Shown: positions 30,603 through 40,046 of the stretch, piece after piece
Position numbering within the stretch: the first letter of the stretch is position 1
How the letters are laid out: every line of letters begins with the position of its first letter
Assembly (NCBI RefSeq): GCF_008247605.1
Contig: NZ_CP043420.1
Coordinates: 3,162,001 to 3,226,000, forward strand
DNA: 64,000 nt
Direction: 5' to 3'
Source of the DNA: Kushneria phosphatilytica
GTDB taxonomy: Bacteria; Pseudomonadota; Gammaproteobacteria; Pseudomonadales; Halomonadaceae
Notes under the pieces: generated by a model
The model's database searches: none
The model's input: only the letters and a program-made list of their open reading frames with translations
What the model was told of the DNA's origin: nothing
Translations under genes and position numbers: made by a program

Positions 30603-31964
30603 TCAGCCGGCAGTCACCAGGGTGGCAATGAATACCACCGCCAGCAATGGAATGGCACTGAAGCGCGTTACTCCACGCCACACCGCGAAACCCAGAGGGC
30701 CAGCACCCAACCCCTTGAAGGCACGACCGCGCTCGAGGCGCCAGGCTGCAAACAACGCAATGAGCAAGCCACCGATCGGCATCATGATATCCGTTGGCAG
30801 GGCTGTCATGACATCAAACAGGCTCATGCCTGCGAGCGGCCGCACGCCGGCAAGAACGGAAAACGAAAGTGCGGACAATAACCCAAGCGCCCAGGCACTA
30901 CCGCCAACCATCCATGCTGCCCGTCGACGGCGCCAGCCAGCGTCTTCAAGCATGGCTACCAGCGGTTCGGCCATATTGATCGAGGAGGTCCAGGTGGCTA
31001 CCACCAGCACCCCCATGAAGGCACCCAGCCACAGTGACCCGCCCGGCCACTCGGCAAAGGCAATCGGCAGCGTTACGAATACCAGGCCTGGTCCCTGGGA
31101 AACAGTCATGTGCTGATCGAATACGACGGCGAAGATCGCCACCCCGGCCAGCAAGGCCACCAGCACATCCAGTACCGCGACCGTAAATACCACCGGCAAC
31201 ACGCGCTGACGCGCCGGCATACCGGCCCCATAAGCCATCAGTGAACAGGCTCCGGTCGCCAGGGTAAAGAAAGCATGTCCCATGGCGTTGAGTACGACAC
31301 TCCCATTGATCTGCGAAAAATCGGGTGTCAGTAGCCAGCGTAATGCCGGCAGTACGCCATCGGTCATGAAGGCGACCATGATCACCAGGGCAATCAGCAG
31401 CACATAAAGTAGCGGCACCAGCCAGTTGTTCAGACGTACGATCCCGCTTCGTACACCGGCCGCAACAACGCCCAGTGTCATGATCATGAACAGGGTATGA
31501 TCAGCCACCACCCGCCACGGGCTGGCCAGCAGTGCATCGAACGCCCTTCCAATGGCCTCGGGGGAACGACCGGCAAGCTGTCCGCTGAGTGACTGCACCG
31601 TATAGTCCAGTGCCCAGCCAGCCACCACCGAATAGAACGACAGCACCATCAGAAGCGTGGCACCACCCCAAAACGCCACCCACCCCCAGCGCGGTGAGAC
31701 ACCACTGCGCTCGGCCAGCCACCGCATGGATTGCAGTGGCGCTCGTCCTCCAGCACGTCCGATCATGATTTCGGCGGCCATGATCGGCAGCCCCAGGCAC
31801 AACACAAAACCGGCGTAGAGCAATAGAAAGGCACTTCCGCCATGCTCGCCAGCCATATAGGGAAAGCGCCAGATATTGCCAAGCCCGACCGCAGCACCGG
31901 TCACGGCAAGAATAAAGGAGAGTCCGGATGTCCAGCCGCGCTGAGCGGTTTCCTGCTCGCTCAC
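30603..31964 (-). CDS. sodium-dependent transporter of the NSS (LeuT) family
   Basis: The 453-residue protein has about 11-12 membrane segments. The signature of neurotransmitter:sodium symporters is near the N-terminus: AAVGLGNIWRFPYMAGEHGG, with the unwound helix-1 Na+ and substrate site, followed by GLPIMAAEIMIGR. Bacterial members import amino acids such as tryptophan, tyrosine or leucine with Na+. Substrate not predictable. I use the GTG at 31964 with a GGGGCAGG site; an ATG at 31991 lacks one. It is divergent from prlC. Confidence 0.9.
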   Translation of the reverse strand: MSEQETAQRGWTSGLSFILAVTGAAVGLGNIWRFPYMAGEHGGSAFLLLYAGFVLCLGLPIMAAEIMIGRAGGRAPLQSMRWLAERSGVSPRWGWVAFWGGATLLMVLSFYSVVAGWALDYTVQSLSGQLAGRSPEAIGRAFDALLASPWRVVADHTLFMIMTLGVVAAGVRSGIVRLNNWLVPLLYVLLIALVIMVAFMTDGVLPALRWLLTPDFSQINGSVVLNAMGHAFFTLATGACSLMAYGAGMPARQRVLPVVFTVAVLDVLVALLAGVAIFAVVFDQHMTVSQGPGLVFVTLPIAFAEWPGGSLWLGAFMGVLVVATWTSSINMAEPLVAMLEDAGWRRRRAAWMVGGSAWALGLLSALSFSVLAGVRPLAGMSLFDVMTALPTDIMMPIGGLLIALFAAWRLERGRAFKGLGAGPLGFAVWRGVTRFSAIPLLAVVFIATLVTAG

Positions 31965-32089
31965 AGCGCCTGCCCCTGCTGGCCGGTACATTGAAAGCCC
32001 GTGTGGCTGCCCTCATGATTGATCGAATACGGGCTGTTCATCATGACGTCTTTTATTCCGTTTTCCTTCAGGTTCGAGGTTCCGAGTCC

Positions 32090-34153
32090 ATGAACGCTTC
32101 CAGCGAGAATCCGCTACTACTGTCCCATCGCCTTCCACCCTTTGACACTCTCCGTCCCGACCACATCGAACCGGCCATCGAACAGCTGCTCGATGAGAAT
32201 CGCAAGGCAATCGAGACACTGGTACAGCAAGGCGAGTGCAGCTGGACGGGTCTGGTGCAACCGCTGGAGACGCTCAACGACCGATTGTCGCAGGCATGGT
32301 CGCCGGTGTCCCACCTCAATTCCACCATGAACTCGCCGGAATTACGCGAGGCTTATCAGGCCTGTCTCGGAAAACTCTCGGCCTATAGCACCTGGCTTGG
32401 CCAGCATGAAGGGTTGTTCCGAGCCTTTGAGACTCTGCGAAAAAGTGACGAATTCGCGCGTCTGGATGACGCTCAACAGCGGTCGATAGACAATACACTG
32501 CGAGATTTCCGGTTGGCTGGCGTTGACCTCGATCCGGAACGCAAGGCTCGCTTTGGCGAAATTCAGGCGCGCCTCTCGGAGCTGGCCAACAGTTTTGCCA
32601 ACAATGTGCTTGATGCCACTCAGGCGTGGCATCTCGATGTCGAGGCCGAGCGTTTGACAGGGTTACCCCAGAGCGCACTGGATACCCTGAGTGCCAATGC
32701 AGAGGCCAAGAGCATCGAAGGCTATCGCATCACCCTTGATTTCCCGAGCTTCTTCCCGGTTATGACTCATGCCAGTGATCGTGAGCTGCGCAAGACGGTG
32801 TATACCGCCTTTGTCACCCGCGCCTCCGAGCAGGGACCCAATGCCGGCATGCATGACAATTCCGAGATCATGGCGGAAATCGTCACCCTGCGGCAGGAAC
32901 TGGCAAGACTGGTCGGCTTTGACACCTATGCGGACTATTCACTGGCGACCAAGATGGCTGAATCACCGCAGCAGGTTCTCGATTTCCTCAACGACCTGGC
33001 AGGTCGCGCCGTACCTCAGGCCCGGCAGGAATTCGAAGCGCTGGCGGCATTTGCTCGCGATGAGCTGGGGCTGGAGCAACTTGAGCCATGGGATATCGGT
33101 TATGCCAGCGAGCGACTGCGTGAAGCTCGCTACGCGCTCTCCCAGGAAGCCCTACGTCCCTGGTTTCCGGCACCGAAGGTTATCGAGGGGCTGTTCAAGG
33201 TGACCGGGCAACTGTTCGGCATCAGCTTTCGCGAAAACCTCGAGGCGCCGCGCTGGCATGAGGATGTTCGCTTCTACGACATTCTCGAAAATGGTGTACC
33301 GATTGCCGGCTTCTATCTTGATCTTTACGCCCGCGAAGGCAAGCGCGGTGGCGCATGGATGGATGAGTGTCGAGTGCGTCGCCGCCTCGATGACGACAGC
33401 ATCCAGCTGCCGGTGGCTTATCTGACCTGCAACTTTACCCGGCCAATTGGCGGCAAACCTGCACTGCTGACGCATGATGAAGTGCTGACCCTGTTCCATG
33501 AGTTCGGGCATGGTTTGCATCATATGCTGACTCGTCAGGAAGTCGCGGATATTTCCGGGATCAATGGCGTGGCCTGGGATGCAGTCGAGCTGCCCAGTCA
33601 GTTCCTGGAGAACTTCTGCTGGGAGCGCGAAGGGCTGGACATGATCACCTCACATATCGAGACCGGCGAACCGCTACCGGATGAGGAACTGGCCAAGCTA
33701 CAGGCAGCGCGCAACTTTCAGTCGGCCATGCAGATGGCACGCCAGCTCGAATTTTCGCTGTTTGATCTGCGTTTGCACCACGAACACGAAGCGCCTGCTG
33801 CTGACGATATTCAGCAGTTGCTCGATGAGGTCCGGCAGAGTGTGGCCGTAGTGCCCCAGGCGCCTTTCAACCGCTTCCAGCATGGTTTCAGTCATATCTT
33901 TGCTGGCGGTTATGCCGCCGGTTACTACAGCTACAAATGGGCGGAAGTACTCTCGGCCGATGCCTACTCTGCGTTTGAGGAAGCCATCAGTCCGGTGGAT
34001 GCCGCCATCGGCCAACGCTTTCGTGAAGATATTCTCGAGCAGGGAGGCGCCCGGGACGCCGCCGAACTGTTCCGCCGGTTCCGTGGCCGCGATCCGCAAA
34101 TCGAACCTCTGTTACGTCATTCGGGGATTGCCGAGGCGACGCCCGCCGAATAA
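32090..34153 (+). CDS. prlC: oligopeptidase A (M3 family zinc metallopeptidase)
   Basis: The 687-residue cytosolic peptidase degrades oligopeptides, including cleaved signal peptides. The zinc site HEFGH is in LFHEFGHGLHHML, with the third ligand region VELPSQFLENFCWE about 30 residues further on. A C-terminal YAAGYYSYKWAEVLSAD is typical of M3A peptidases. Length is close to E. coli OpdA. The start is placed at the ATG at 32090 (MNASSENPLLL); the open frame upstream overlaps the divergent symporter gene and looks non-coding. yheV follows after 72 bases. Confidence 0.95.
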   Translation: MNASSENPLLLSHRLPPFDTLRPDHIEPAIEQLLDENRKAIETLVQQGECSWTGLVQPLETLNDRLSQAWSPVSHLNSTMNSPELREAYQACLGKLSAYSTWLGQHEGLFRAFETLRKSDEFARLDDAQQRSIDNTLRDFRLAGVDLDPERKARFGEIQARLSELANSFANNVLDATQAWHLDVEAERLTGLPQSALDTLSANAEAKSIEGYRITLDFPSFFPVMTHASDRELRKTVYTAFVTRASEQGPNAGMHDNSEIMAEIVTLRQELARLVGFDTYADYSLATKMAESPQQVLDFLNDLAGRAVPQARQEFEALAAFARDELGLEQLEPWDIGYASERLREARYALSQEALRPWFPAPKVIEGLFKVTGQLFGISFRENLEAPRWHEDVRFYDILENGVPIAGFYLDLYAREGKRGGAWMDECRVRRRLDDDSIQLPVAYLTCNFTRPIGGKPALLTHDEVLTLFHEFGHGLHHMLTRQEVADISGINGVAWDAVELPSQFLENFCWEREGLDMITSHIETGEPLPDEELAKLQAARNFQSAMQMARQLEFSLFDLRLHHEHEAPAADDIQQLLDEVRQSVAVVPQAPFNRFQHGFSHIFAGGYAAGYYSYKWAEVLSADAYSAFEEAISPVDAAIGQRFREDILEQGGARDAAELFRRFRGRDPQIEPLLRHSGIAEATPAE

Positions 34154-34225
34154 GTCGTCCCCTGTTTTACCTATCGCCCCATTGACCTATTCGTTGGGCG
34201 GTCAGTCGATCGCCCGGGAGAGAGC

Positions 34226-34483
34226 ATGAGTGATTCCACCCCAAAGCGCTTCATCGCCGGTGCGGTCTGTCCCCGGTGTGGCGCCATGGATCGTGTTCGC
34301 AGCTGGGAACAGCACGGTATTCGCTATCGGGACTGCGTCAGTTGCGATTTCTTCGAGCAGCTACCCATCGAGGAAGAGACGACCGATGAACTGGAGACCC
34401 GAGTCAACCGGATCCGTGAATCGCAGCGTCAAAACGACATGCAGACAGTGAAGATTCTCGATCCCGGCAAGCCCTCGGATTGA
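34226..34483 (+). CDS. yheV: YheV family putative zinc-ribbon protein
   Basis: The 85-residue protein has KRFIAGAVCPRCGAMD near the N-terminus and YRDCVSCDFFE about 20 residues on, the two CxxC pairs of a zinc ribbon, as in YheV. The C-terminal half is acidic and probably helical. Function unknown; location just after prlC is seen in several gammaproteobacteria. A GGGAGAG site lies close to the ATG. Confidence 0.85.
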   Translation: MSDSTPKRFIAGAVCPRCGAMDRVRSWEQHGIRYRDCVSCDFFEQLPIEEETTDELETRVNRIRESQRQNDMQTVKILDPGKPSD

Positions 34484-34506
34484 GCTGAATACCTTTCGAA
34501 AAGACA

Positions 34507-34536
34507 AACGCCCTGCCGGCTCATCGGCAGGGCGTT
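34507..34536. terminator. bidirectional terminator between yheV and sodC
   Basis: A perfect 10-bp stem (CGCCCTGCCG/CGGCAGGGCG) with a six-base loop. On the minus strand it is followed by TTTGTCTTTT and would end sodC; on the plus strand the tail is weaker (TTC) but it may also end prlC-yheV. Confidence 0.75.
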
Positions 34537-34558
34537 CATGGCATGGCAACAAGGCGGC

Positions 34559-35086
34559 TCACGCTGATCCATTGATTACGCCACAAGCCAGGCGAGCGCC
34601 GCCACCGCCCAGCTTCGGCGGCTCGTCATAAGTGTCTCCTCCCTCATGCACGATCACGGCATGCCCCATCAAATCGGACTCCTTCAGCCGCGGCGCCAGC
34701 ATGGGGGTAGTGGCCTTGCCCTGAGGACCAATCATCAATACCGGCATATCACCCAGGTGACTCTGCTCGACATAAGGGCCGGCATGCGTATCGGTGCCTC
34801 CGGGATCGAAGTGACCGCCCGCAGCACCACCGGGTGTCGTTTTACCGTTATGGGTGGCAGGCCCACAGTCAGGGTTCTGATGAAGATGGAAACCGTGAAG
34901 TGTCCCGGCCGGCAGATCGTGAAGCGCCGGCTGGATCAGCAAACCATACCGACTCTCCTCGAAGGTCACCGTGCCAATCGACTCACCGATTCCCTGAGCG
35001 TCGAGCCTGTGCATTTCGACTGTCACATCGGCCAGTGCCGGGGCGGCACATCCCAGCAGTGCCAAACTCATCAGCCATCGTCTCAT
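34559..35086 (-). CDS. sodC: periplasmic Cu/Zn superoxide dismutase
   Basis: The 175-residue protein starts with a cleavable signal peptide (MRRWLMSLALLGCAAPALA). Copper and zinc ligands are visible in GFHLHQNPDCG, THNGKTTPGGAAGGHFDPGG and GHAVIVHEGGDTY, and the disulfide pair in PDCGP and RLACGVI. It removes superoxide in the periplasm. It is monocistronic, with a terminator just downstream. Confidence 0.96.
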   Translation of the reverse strand: MRRWLMSLALLGCAAPALADVTVEMHRLDAQGIGESIGTVTFEESRYGLLIQPALHDLPAGTLHGFHLHQNPDCGPATHNGKTTPGGAAGGHFDPGGTDTHAGPYVEQSHLGDMPVLMIGPQGKATTPMLAPRLKESDLMGHAVIVHEGGDTYDEPPKLGGGGARLACGVINGSA

Positions 35087-35181
35087 GTCCGCCTCTCCTT
35101 GCAGGTGAAGGGGTCCAGAGCATCAAATGCGCCCTGACCGTCATCCACAAGATTAGTCGAACATGATGAAAACAGGCTGAA

Positions 35182-36042
35182 TCAACAGGCAGACACCTGC
35201 CTTTGGCCCAGCCCGAGATTCCCGAGAATGGCAAGACTCGCATCAGCCTGATTGAGCGTATAAAAGTGCAAGCCCGGCGCACCGCCCTCGACCAGTCGTT
35301 GACAGAGCGTGCTGACCACTTCTTCACCGAAGGCCCGGATACTTTCGCTGTCATCACCGTAGGCCTCGAGCTGTCTGCGAATCCAGCGCGGGATATCAGC
35401 GCCACACATATCGGAGAAGCGGGCCAGTTTGGTGAAGTTGGTGATCGGCATGATGCCCGGCACGATGGGGACATCGACACCGCGCCGGCGCACCTGCTCA
35501 ACAAAATGGAAATATGCTTCAGCATTGAAGAAATACTGGGTGATGGCCATGTCTGCGCCGGCACGAACCTTGTCAACAAAGTGATCGATATCCTGCTCGA
35601 AACTCGACGCCTGGGGATGGCACTCGGGATAGGCGGCTACTGAAAGCCTGAAGTGATCGCCGGTTTCGTGACGAATGAAATCGACCAGATCACGCGCATA
35701 ACGCAGCTCACCGCCCGCCAGGGTGCCTGATGGCATATCACCGCGCAGAGCAACGATTCGACTGATCCCGGCTTCCTGATAGCGGTGCAGCAGATCACGC
35801 AGCGATGCCTTGTCACTGGCCACACAGGAAAGATGTGGGGCGGTATTGATGCCGGTTTCGCGGACCTGACACACCGTGTCGAAAGTTGGCTCGCGCGTAG
35901 AGCCCCCGGCGCCAAAGGTCACCGAGAAGAAGGAAGGGTCCTGCTCTACCAGACGGTCACGCACCCCCATCAGCTTGTCGCGGCCGGCTTCGGTACGCGG
36001 CGGGAAGAATTCGAAGCTGGTGTGAAAGGCGGTACTCGTCAT
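35182..36042 (-). CDS. metF: 5,10-methylenetetrahydrofolate reductase MetF
   Basis: The 286-residue FAD enzyme reduces methylene-THF to methyl-THF, the methyl donor for methionine synthesis. Motifs: FEFFPPRTE near the start (catalytic Glu), FGAGGSTREPT, HLSCVASDKASL, IVALRGDMPSG, ADMAITQYFFNAEAY and PGIMPITNF. I choose the ATG at 36042, with GGGAG upstream, over a longer frame to 36075. metK and ahcY, which act in the same cycle, are 14-17 kb away in this window. Confidence 0.96.
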   Translation of the reverse strand: MTSTAFHTSFEFFPPRTEAGRDKLMGVRDRLVEQDPSFFSVTFGAGGSTREPTFDTVCQVRETGINTAPHLSCVASDKASLRDLLHRYQEAGISRIVALRGDMPSGTLAGGELRYARDLVDFIRHETGDHFRLSVAAYPECHPQASSFEQDIDHFVDKVRAGADMAITQYFFNAEAYFHFVEQVRRRGVDVPIVPGIMPITNFTKLARFSDMCGADIPRWIRRQLEAYGDDSESIRAFGEEVVSTLCQRLVEGGAPGLHFYTLNQADASLAILGNLGLGQRQVSAC

Positions 36043-36613
36043 TGGCACACTCCCTGGGCAGAGGTAAACGGACAACCGGATTTACGGCATTCTGCCGCCT
36101 GCCCTGAACAGCTGCCAATGAAAGTTTCTCGCCCCGGGATACAATCTGCGTCATGTTGCATGCAGACCCATCAACACTCTGCACAATCAGCTCTTCAGGC
36201 AATAGTCTGACGAACAATAGTCATTAACTTTGGGTATAAAAAGGAGGTGACTCGCTTTGGCCCATGGGCATCCACATACTGATCCTCCCCGGGAAAACTT
36301 CATTTTCATGATGGCAATACTGCCATCGCGTTTCGGAAGTTTTCATGGCGTATGCAAAACGCTCCGGACGTATCCATGCGTAACAGTTCATGGCTGTAAT
36401 TCAGCGACAATGGCATAGACGCTTCGCTTATTGACTTCTATCCTGTGCCAACCGCTGGCTCCGGCATCGTTACGTTGGAAAGAGCTACAACAATCATGAC
36501 ACGATAACGACGTCCATGAGGGCGTAGTTTTGCCTGTGAGATCACCTCATGAGTTACTGCCGGAACCGGGGTAAAGCCATCCATTTTTCAGCCTTAAGCC
36601 GTTGCGCGCTTAC
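36043..36613. other. 571-base intergenic region between metF and the flippase cluster
   Basis: No convincing gene is seen. It must hold the divergent promoters of metF and the flippase-glycosyltransferase operon. Two direct copies of CAATAGTC (36200-36207 and 36215-36222) lie about 160 bases ahead of metF, and a 52-base two-stem palindrome lies at 36293-36344. GGGCGTAG near 36523 resembles, weakly, the ops element of RfaH-controlled polysaccharide operons. Confidence 0.5.
36293..36344. repeat. extended two-stem inverted repeat
   Basis: Outer arms GAAAACTTC (36293-36301) and GAAGTTTTC (36336-36344) pair over 9 bp; inner arms GATGGCA (36310-36316) and TGCCATC (36321-36327) pair over 7 bp around ATAC. 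The two stems are separated by eight unpaired bases on each side. There is no T-tract after it on either strand, so it does not look like a terminator. Confidence 0.7.
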
Positions 36614-37885
36614 ATGATCAAATCTCAGCTTGCCAAGAATGTCTTTTCCCTGCTGGTGCTCCAGGGCGGCCAGTATATTCTGCCCCTGATCACCTTCCCT
36701 TATCTTGCAAGAGTTCTAGGCCCGGCCAATTTCGGTGTGCTGGGTTTTGTCTTTGCCATTGCTCAGTATTGCACCCTGTTTACCGATTACGGTTTCAATC
36801 TGACCGCCACCAAGAAAATCGCGGAAAACCGTGAGGATAAACACTATATATCGCAAATATTCTGGACAACCATGACCTCCAAGACGGTGCTGCTTGGCAT
36901 CGTTCTGCTCGGTCTGTTGCTGTCCGTAATATTTGTCCCCTCGCTTAATGATATTGCGCTGATTCTGGCCTTTGCCGGCATCCAGGTCGCCGGCTCGGTA
37001 CTGTTACCGGTTTGGCTGTTTCAGGGTATTGAACGGCTCTGGGCAGTCACGGTTTCCTCCCTAACGGCCAGGGCAACTTCAGTTCCACTGATTTTTCTGT
37101 TTGTACATAGCCCTGATGATCTCTGGGTAGCCGCACTGATCCAGTCTTCCACCTCGGTCATGGCAGGATTGATTGCCTGTTTCTTCGTACGGCATTATCG
37201 CGCCATCGCTTTCACCGCCATTTCACCTGCTGATGTGAAAGAGGCCTTCAGAGATGGCTTTCCGATCTTTATCGCCACCATTGCCATCAGCCTCTACACC
37301 ATGAGTACGACTGTCATGCTCGGCATGGTATCGACGCACACCCAGACCGGCCTGTTTAACGCTTCCGACAAGATTCGCAACGCCATCACCTCGGCCTTTC
37401 TGGTATTGGGTAATGCCTTCTTCCCTCGGGTCAATGTGCTGCTCAAGGAAAGCGAAGCCAAAGCCAATGCCTTTCTTCGCAAGCTGATGGTTGGTCAATG
37501 CATCCTGACGCTGCTGATTTCGGTAGCTCTGTTCCTGTTCGCACCCCTGATCACCGAGCTGGCGCTGGGCGATCAGTATGCGGATGCCACGCCCATCATT
37601 CAGGTACTGGCGCCCCTGGTCTTCCTCGTCAGTACCTCCATGATCTTTGGCAATTACATGTTACTGCCCTACGGCTATCGCCGTATTTATACCCAGGTAC
37701 CGGCCGTCATGGCAGTGGTACATCTGGTGGCCCTGATTCCCATGGCGCACTATTACGGCGCCATGGGGGGTGCCGTGACACTATTGACCACGGAGACCAT
37801 TATCTTCTTTACCCTCGCCATAGTACTGTTACGCAATGGCATAATGGGCAATGTTCTGCGCGGAGAGGCAACGACTCATGCCTGA
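36614..37885 (+). CDS. Wzx-like oligosaccharide flippase (MOP superfamily)
   Basis: The 423-residue inner-membrane protein has about 12 hydrophobic helices and the N-terminal pattern of polysaccharide flippases: LVLQGGQYILPLITFPYLARVLGPANFGVLGF. Such proteins move undecaprenyl-linked oligosaccharides across the membrane. I use the ATG at 36614; a TTG 12 bases earlier is in frame. Its last 8 bases overlap the start of the GT2 gene (ATGCCTGA), so translation is coupled. The cluster has no polymerase or ligase in view, so the product could be an LPS, capsule or short glycan repeat. Confidence 0.9.
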   Translation: MIKSQLAKNVFSLLVLQGGQYILPLITFPYLARVLGPANFGVLGFVFAIAQYCTLFTDYGFNLTATKKIAENREDKHYISQIFWTTMTSKTVLLGIVLLGLLLSVIFVPSLNDIALILAFAGIQVAGSVLLPVWLFQGIERLWAVTVSSLTARATSVPLIFLFVHSPDDLWVAALIQSSTSVMAGLIACFFVRHYRAIAFTAISPADVKEAFRDGFPIFIATIAISLYTMSTTVMLGMVSTHTQTGLFNASDKIRNAITSAFLVLGNAFFPRVNVLLKESEAKANAFLRKLMVGQCILTLLISVALFLFAPLITELALGDQYADATPIIQVLAPLVFLVSTSMIFGNYMLLPYGYRRIYTQVPAVMAVVHLVALIPMAHYYGAMGGAVTLLTTETIIFFTLAIVLLRNGIMGNVLRGEATTHA

Positions 37886-38888
37886 TTTTCGGCTCTCCCT
37901 GATCGTCGCAACGTATAATCTGGAAAACATGATCGAGCCGGCTCTGGCATCGATCATGCCGGAGCTTCGTGATGCCATGGAGCTGGTCATCATTGATGAT
38001 GGCTCGACCGATGGTACGCGGGAAGTCATACGCCGTTTTCTGGGCAACCGACTCGATCAGGAAAACATCCAGCTCATCGAGCAACCCAATGGCGGGGTTA
38101 GTGCGGCGCGCAACCACGGCCTGCGGGCCGCTCGCGGCGAATACATTGCCTTTTTGGATGGCGATGATCTGTTGTTGCCCGGCTATGGTGACCGGCTATT
38201 CGATATCCTCGATCACAGCACTACGCTACCGGATATCGTGGAATTCAACGCCATTCGCTTCGATCAGGTTGAAGGTGAGCGGTTCATTAACAGCTATCCG
38301 TTCAATACCACTGTGGTAGCGCCCTGCGAAGGTGAGGCATCCGAAGAGACCTTCAAGCGTATCTTTTCGCATGGCTGGTGGTTTTTATGGGCTCGTATCT
38401 ATCGCCGGGAATTGTTTGAAGGACTGGAGTTTCCACTCGGCCGTCGTTATGAAGACATGTTTCTGTTGCCGCAGCTCTATCTGCGAGCAACACGCATTAC
38501 GGCCATTGAAACCCCGCTGATTGCCTATCGCTGCAACATGGAAAGCATTACCCGCAATCCTTCACAAAAGGATCTTGAAGATATCGAAGCAGTCATCGAC
38601 TATTACCTGGCCCTGGCGCGTAAATCGACCAGCGAGCTGACCCGCACTCTGGCACTGCATGTTGCCTTTCAGGCCACACTTTTTTACAAAAACATCAACA
38701 ATGACATGTATGGTTATCGACGCGCCTTGCCCAATATAAGACGTATGGTAAAAAAGGTCGGTGTATCAAGACGCCAACATTCGATTGAACTGCCCTTTAA
38801 TACGCGAGCCCTGTTCCTTTCACCTGAACTTTCCAATTTCTATTCATTCCTTAAATCCACCCGTTTCATGGCAAGGTTCAGAACATGA
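37878..38888 (+). CDS. family 2 glycosyltransferase
   Basis: The 336-residue protein has the GT-A fold motifs: LSLIVATYNLENMI at the start, ELVIIDDGSTDGT, QPNGGVSAARNHGL, and the DxD-type metal site in AFLDGDDLLLPG (about residue 95). A probable catalytic-base region RRYEDMFLLPQ follows. It should transfer a nucleotide-activated sugar onto a growing lipid-linked chain. It overlaps both neighbours (8 bases with the flippase gene, 4 bases with the GT4 gene). AT content is a little higher here than in the surrounding housekeeping genes. Confidence 0.9.
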   Translation: MPDFRLSLIVATYNLENMIEPALASIMPELRDAMELVIIDDGSTDGTREVIRRFLGNRLDQENIQLIEQPNGGVSAARNHGLRAARGEYIAFLDGDDLLLPGYGDRLFDILDHSTTLPDIVEFNAIRFDQVEGERFINSYPFNTTVVAPCEGEASEETFKRIFSHGWWFLWARIYRRELFEGLEFPLGRRYEDMFLLPQLYLRATRITAIETPLIAYRCNMESITRNPSQKDLEDIEAVIDYYLALARKSTSELTRTLALHVAFQATLFYKNINNDMYGYRRALPNIRRMVKKVGVSRRQHSIELPFNTRALFLSPELSNFYSFLKSTRFMARFRT

Positions 38889-39994
38889 AGAAACTCTGTT
38901 TCATCATAAATCACATCTCATCGGGTGCGGGTACTGAACGTGTTGCCATCAACATTATCAATGGACTGGCCGAGCGTGGACACGACATTACTCTGGTCAC
39001 ACTCTGGAATAGTGGCGAAAGTTTTTTCGAGCTGAATGAGCGAGTACGTACGATTTCCCTGTTTGAGGAAAAGCTTCCTCTTTACCGGAATTATCTGAAG
39101 CTGGTGCTTGCCATTCGGCGCTTTCTGAAAGACGGCAATTTTGACATTGTCGTTAATATTGAAACCATGTTGACTCTGCTGGTCAGCCCGGCCGTCAGGG
39201 GGCTGGGGATCGCTCACGTCAACTGGGAGCATTACAACTTTACCGCCAGCAGTGATTCCATGCTTCGCCCGGTAGCTCGCTATGTCGCTGCCTGGACTGC
39301 TACAGCCGTGGTGACTCTGACAGAGGCTGACACACGCATGTGGCAGAACAGGACGCGGCCAAGAGCACGCATGAAGACCATCAATAACCCCCTTCCCTTT
39401 CGCAAACCCGACTATCATTATCACCCTGACTCCAGGGTCGTGCTGGCAGTAGGCCGCTTATTTCATCAGAAGGGTTTTGATCTGCTGTTACAGACCTGGC
39501 ATCAGGTAATCGGTAAACATCCCGATTGGACCTTGCAAATCGTGGGTAGCGGTGAAGAGGAGCAGGCGCTAAAGGCCCAGGCGCGAGAACTGACGATTGA
39601 AGACTCCGTTGAATTCCATCCGCATACGAAAAATATAGAAGCCTTTTATGATCAGGCAGGTATTTTCTGTTTGAGCTCACGCTTTGAAGGCTTTGGTATG
39701 GTGCTGATCGAAGCTGCTGCTCATGGCGTGCCTCTGGCTTCCTTTGATTGCCTGGCGGGCCCTGCAGAAATTATTGATGATGAACATAATGGCCTTCTGG
39801 CCGAAGCCGAGAACACGCAAGCGCTGGCGGAAATTCTTGAGCGTCTGATGTCGGATGAAAGCCTGCGAAGTTCCTATTCCCGCCGCGCTTATGACAGCAT
39901 TGATCGCTTCAAACCGGAAATCATCCTGCCAAAATGGGAAGCCCTGTTCGAAGAATTATCAATGACCACCTCCTCTACCTGCAGGACCGATTGA
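38885..39994 (+). CDS. family 4 glycosyltransferase
   Basis: The 369-residue protein has the GT-B layout: SSGAGTERVAINIINGLA in the N-terminal domain, then VVLAVGRLFHQKGFDLLLQ and SRFEGFGMVLIEAAAHGVPLASFD with the nucleotide-sugar-binding E-x7-E pattern. It is a retaining transferase similar to those making LPS or capsule glycans. The ATGA overlap with the upstream GT2 gene points to one translational unit. It is the last gene of the three-gene cluster. Confidence 0.92.
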   Translation: MKKLCFIINHISSGAGTERVAINIINGLAERGHDITLVTLWNSGESFFELNERVRTISLFEEKLPLYRNYLKLVLAIRRFLKDGNFDIVVNIETMLTLLVSPAVRGLGIAHVNWEHYNFTASSDSMLRPVARYVAAWTATAVVTLTEADTRMWQNRTRPRARMKTINNPLPFRKPDYHYHPDSRVVLAVGRLFHQKGFDLLLQTWHQVIGKHPDWTLQIVGSGEEEQALKAQARELTIEDSVEFHPHTKNIEAFYDQAGIFCLSSRFEGFGMVLIEAAAHGVPLASFDCLAGPAEIIDDEHNGLLAEAENTQALAEILERLMSDESLRSSYSRRAYDSIDRFKPEIILPKWEALFEELSMTTSSTCRTD

Positions 39995-40023
39995 GCTTTC
40001 CGATAACCACCGGAACGCCTATC

Positions 40024-40046
40024 GATCAGGGGCCCTGCCCCTGATC
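40024..40046. repeat. perfect hairpin after the glycosyltransferase cluster
   Basis: GATCAGGGGC and GCCCCTGATC form a 10-bp stem with a CCT loop, 30 bases past the GT4 stop. No T-tract follows on either strand, so it may stabilise the 3' end or be a weak terminator. A second, smaller repeat ATGAGAC...GTCTCAT lies at 40092-40117. Confidence 0.5.

Noticed and set aside
36515..36535. Possible ops/JUMPstart element before the flippase gene
   Set aside because: GGGCGTAG differs from GGCGGTAG at two positions and the rest of the consensus is missing.
40024..40046. Rho-independent terminator after the GT4 gene
   Set aside because: The stem is perfect but no T-tract follows on either strand; kept only as a hairpin.
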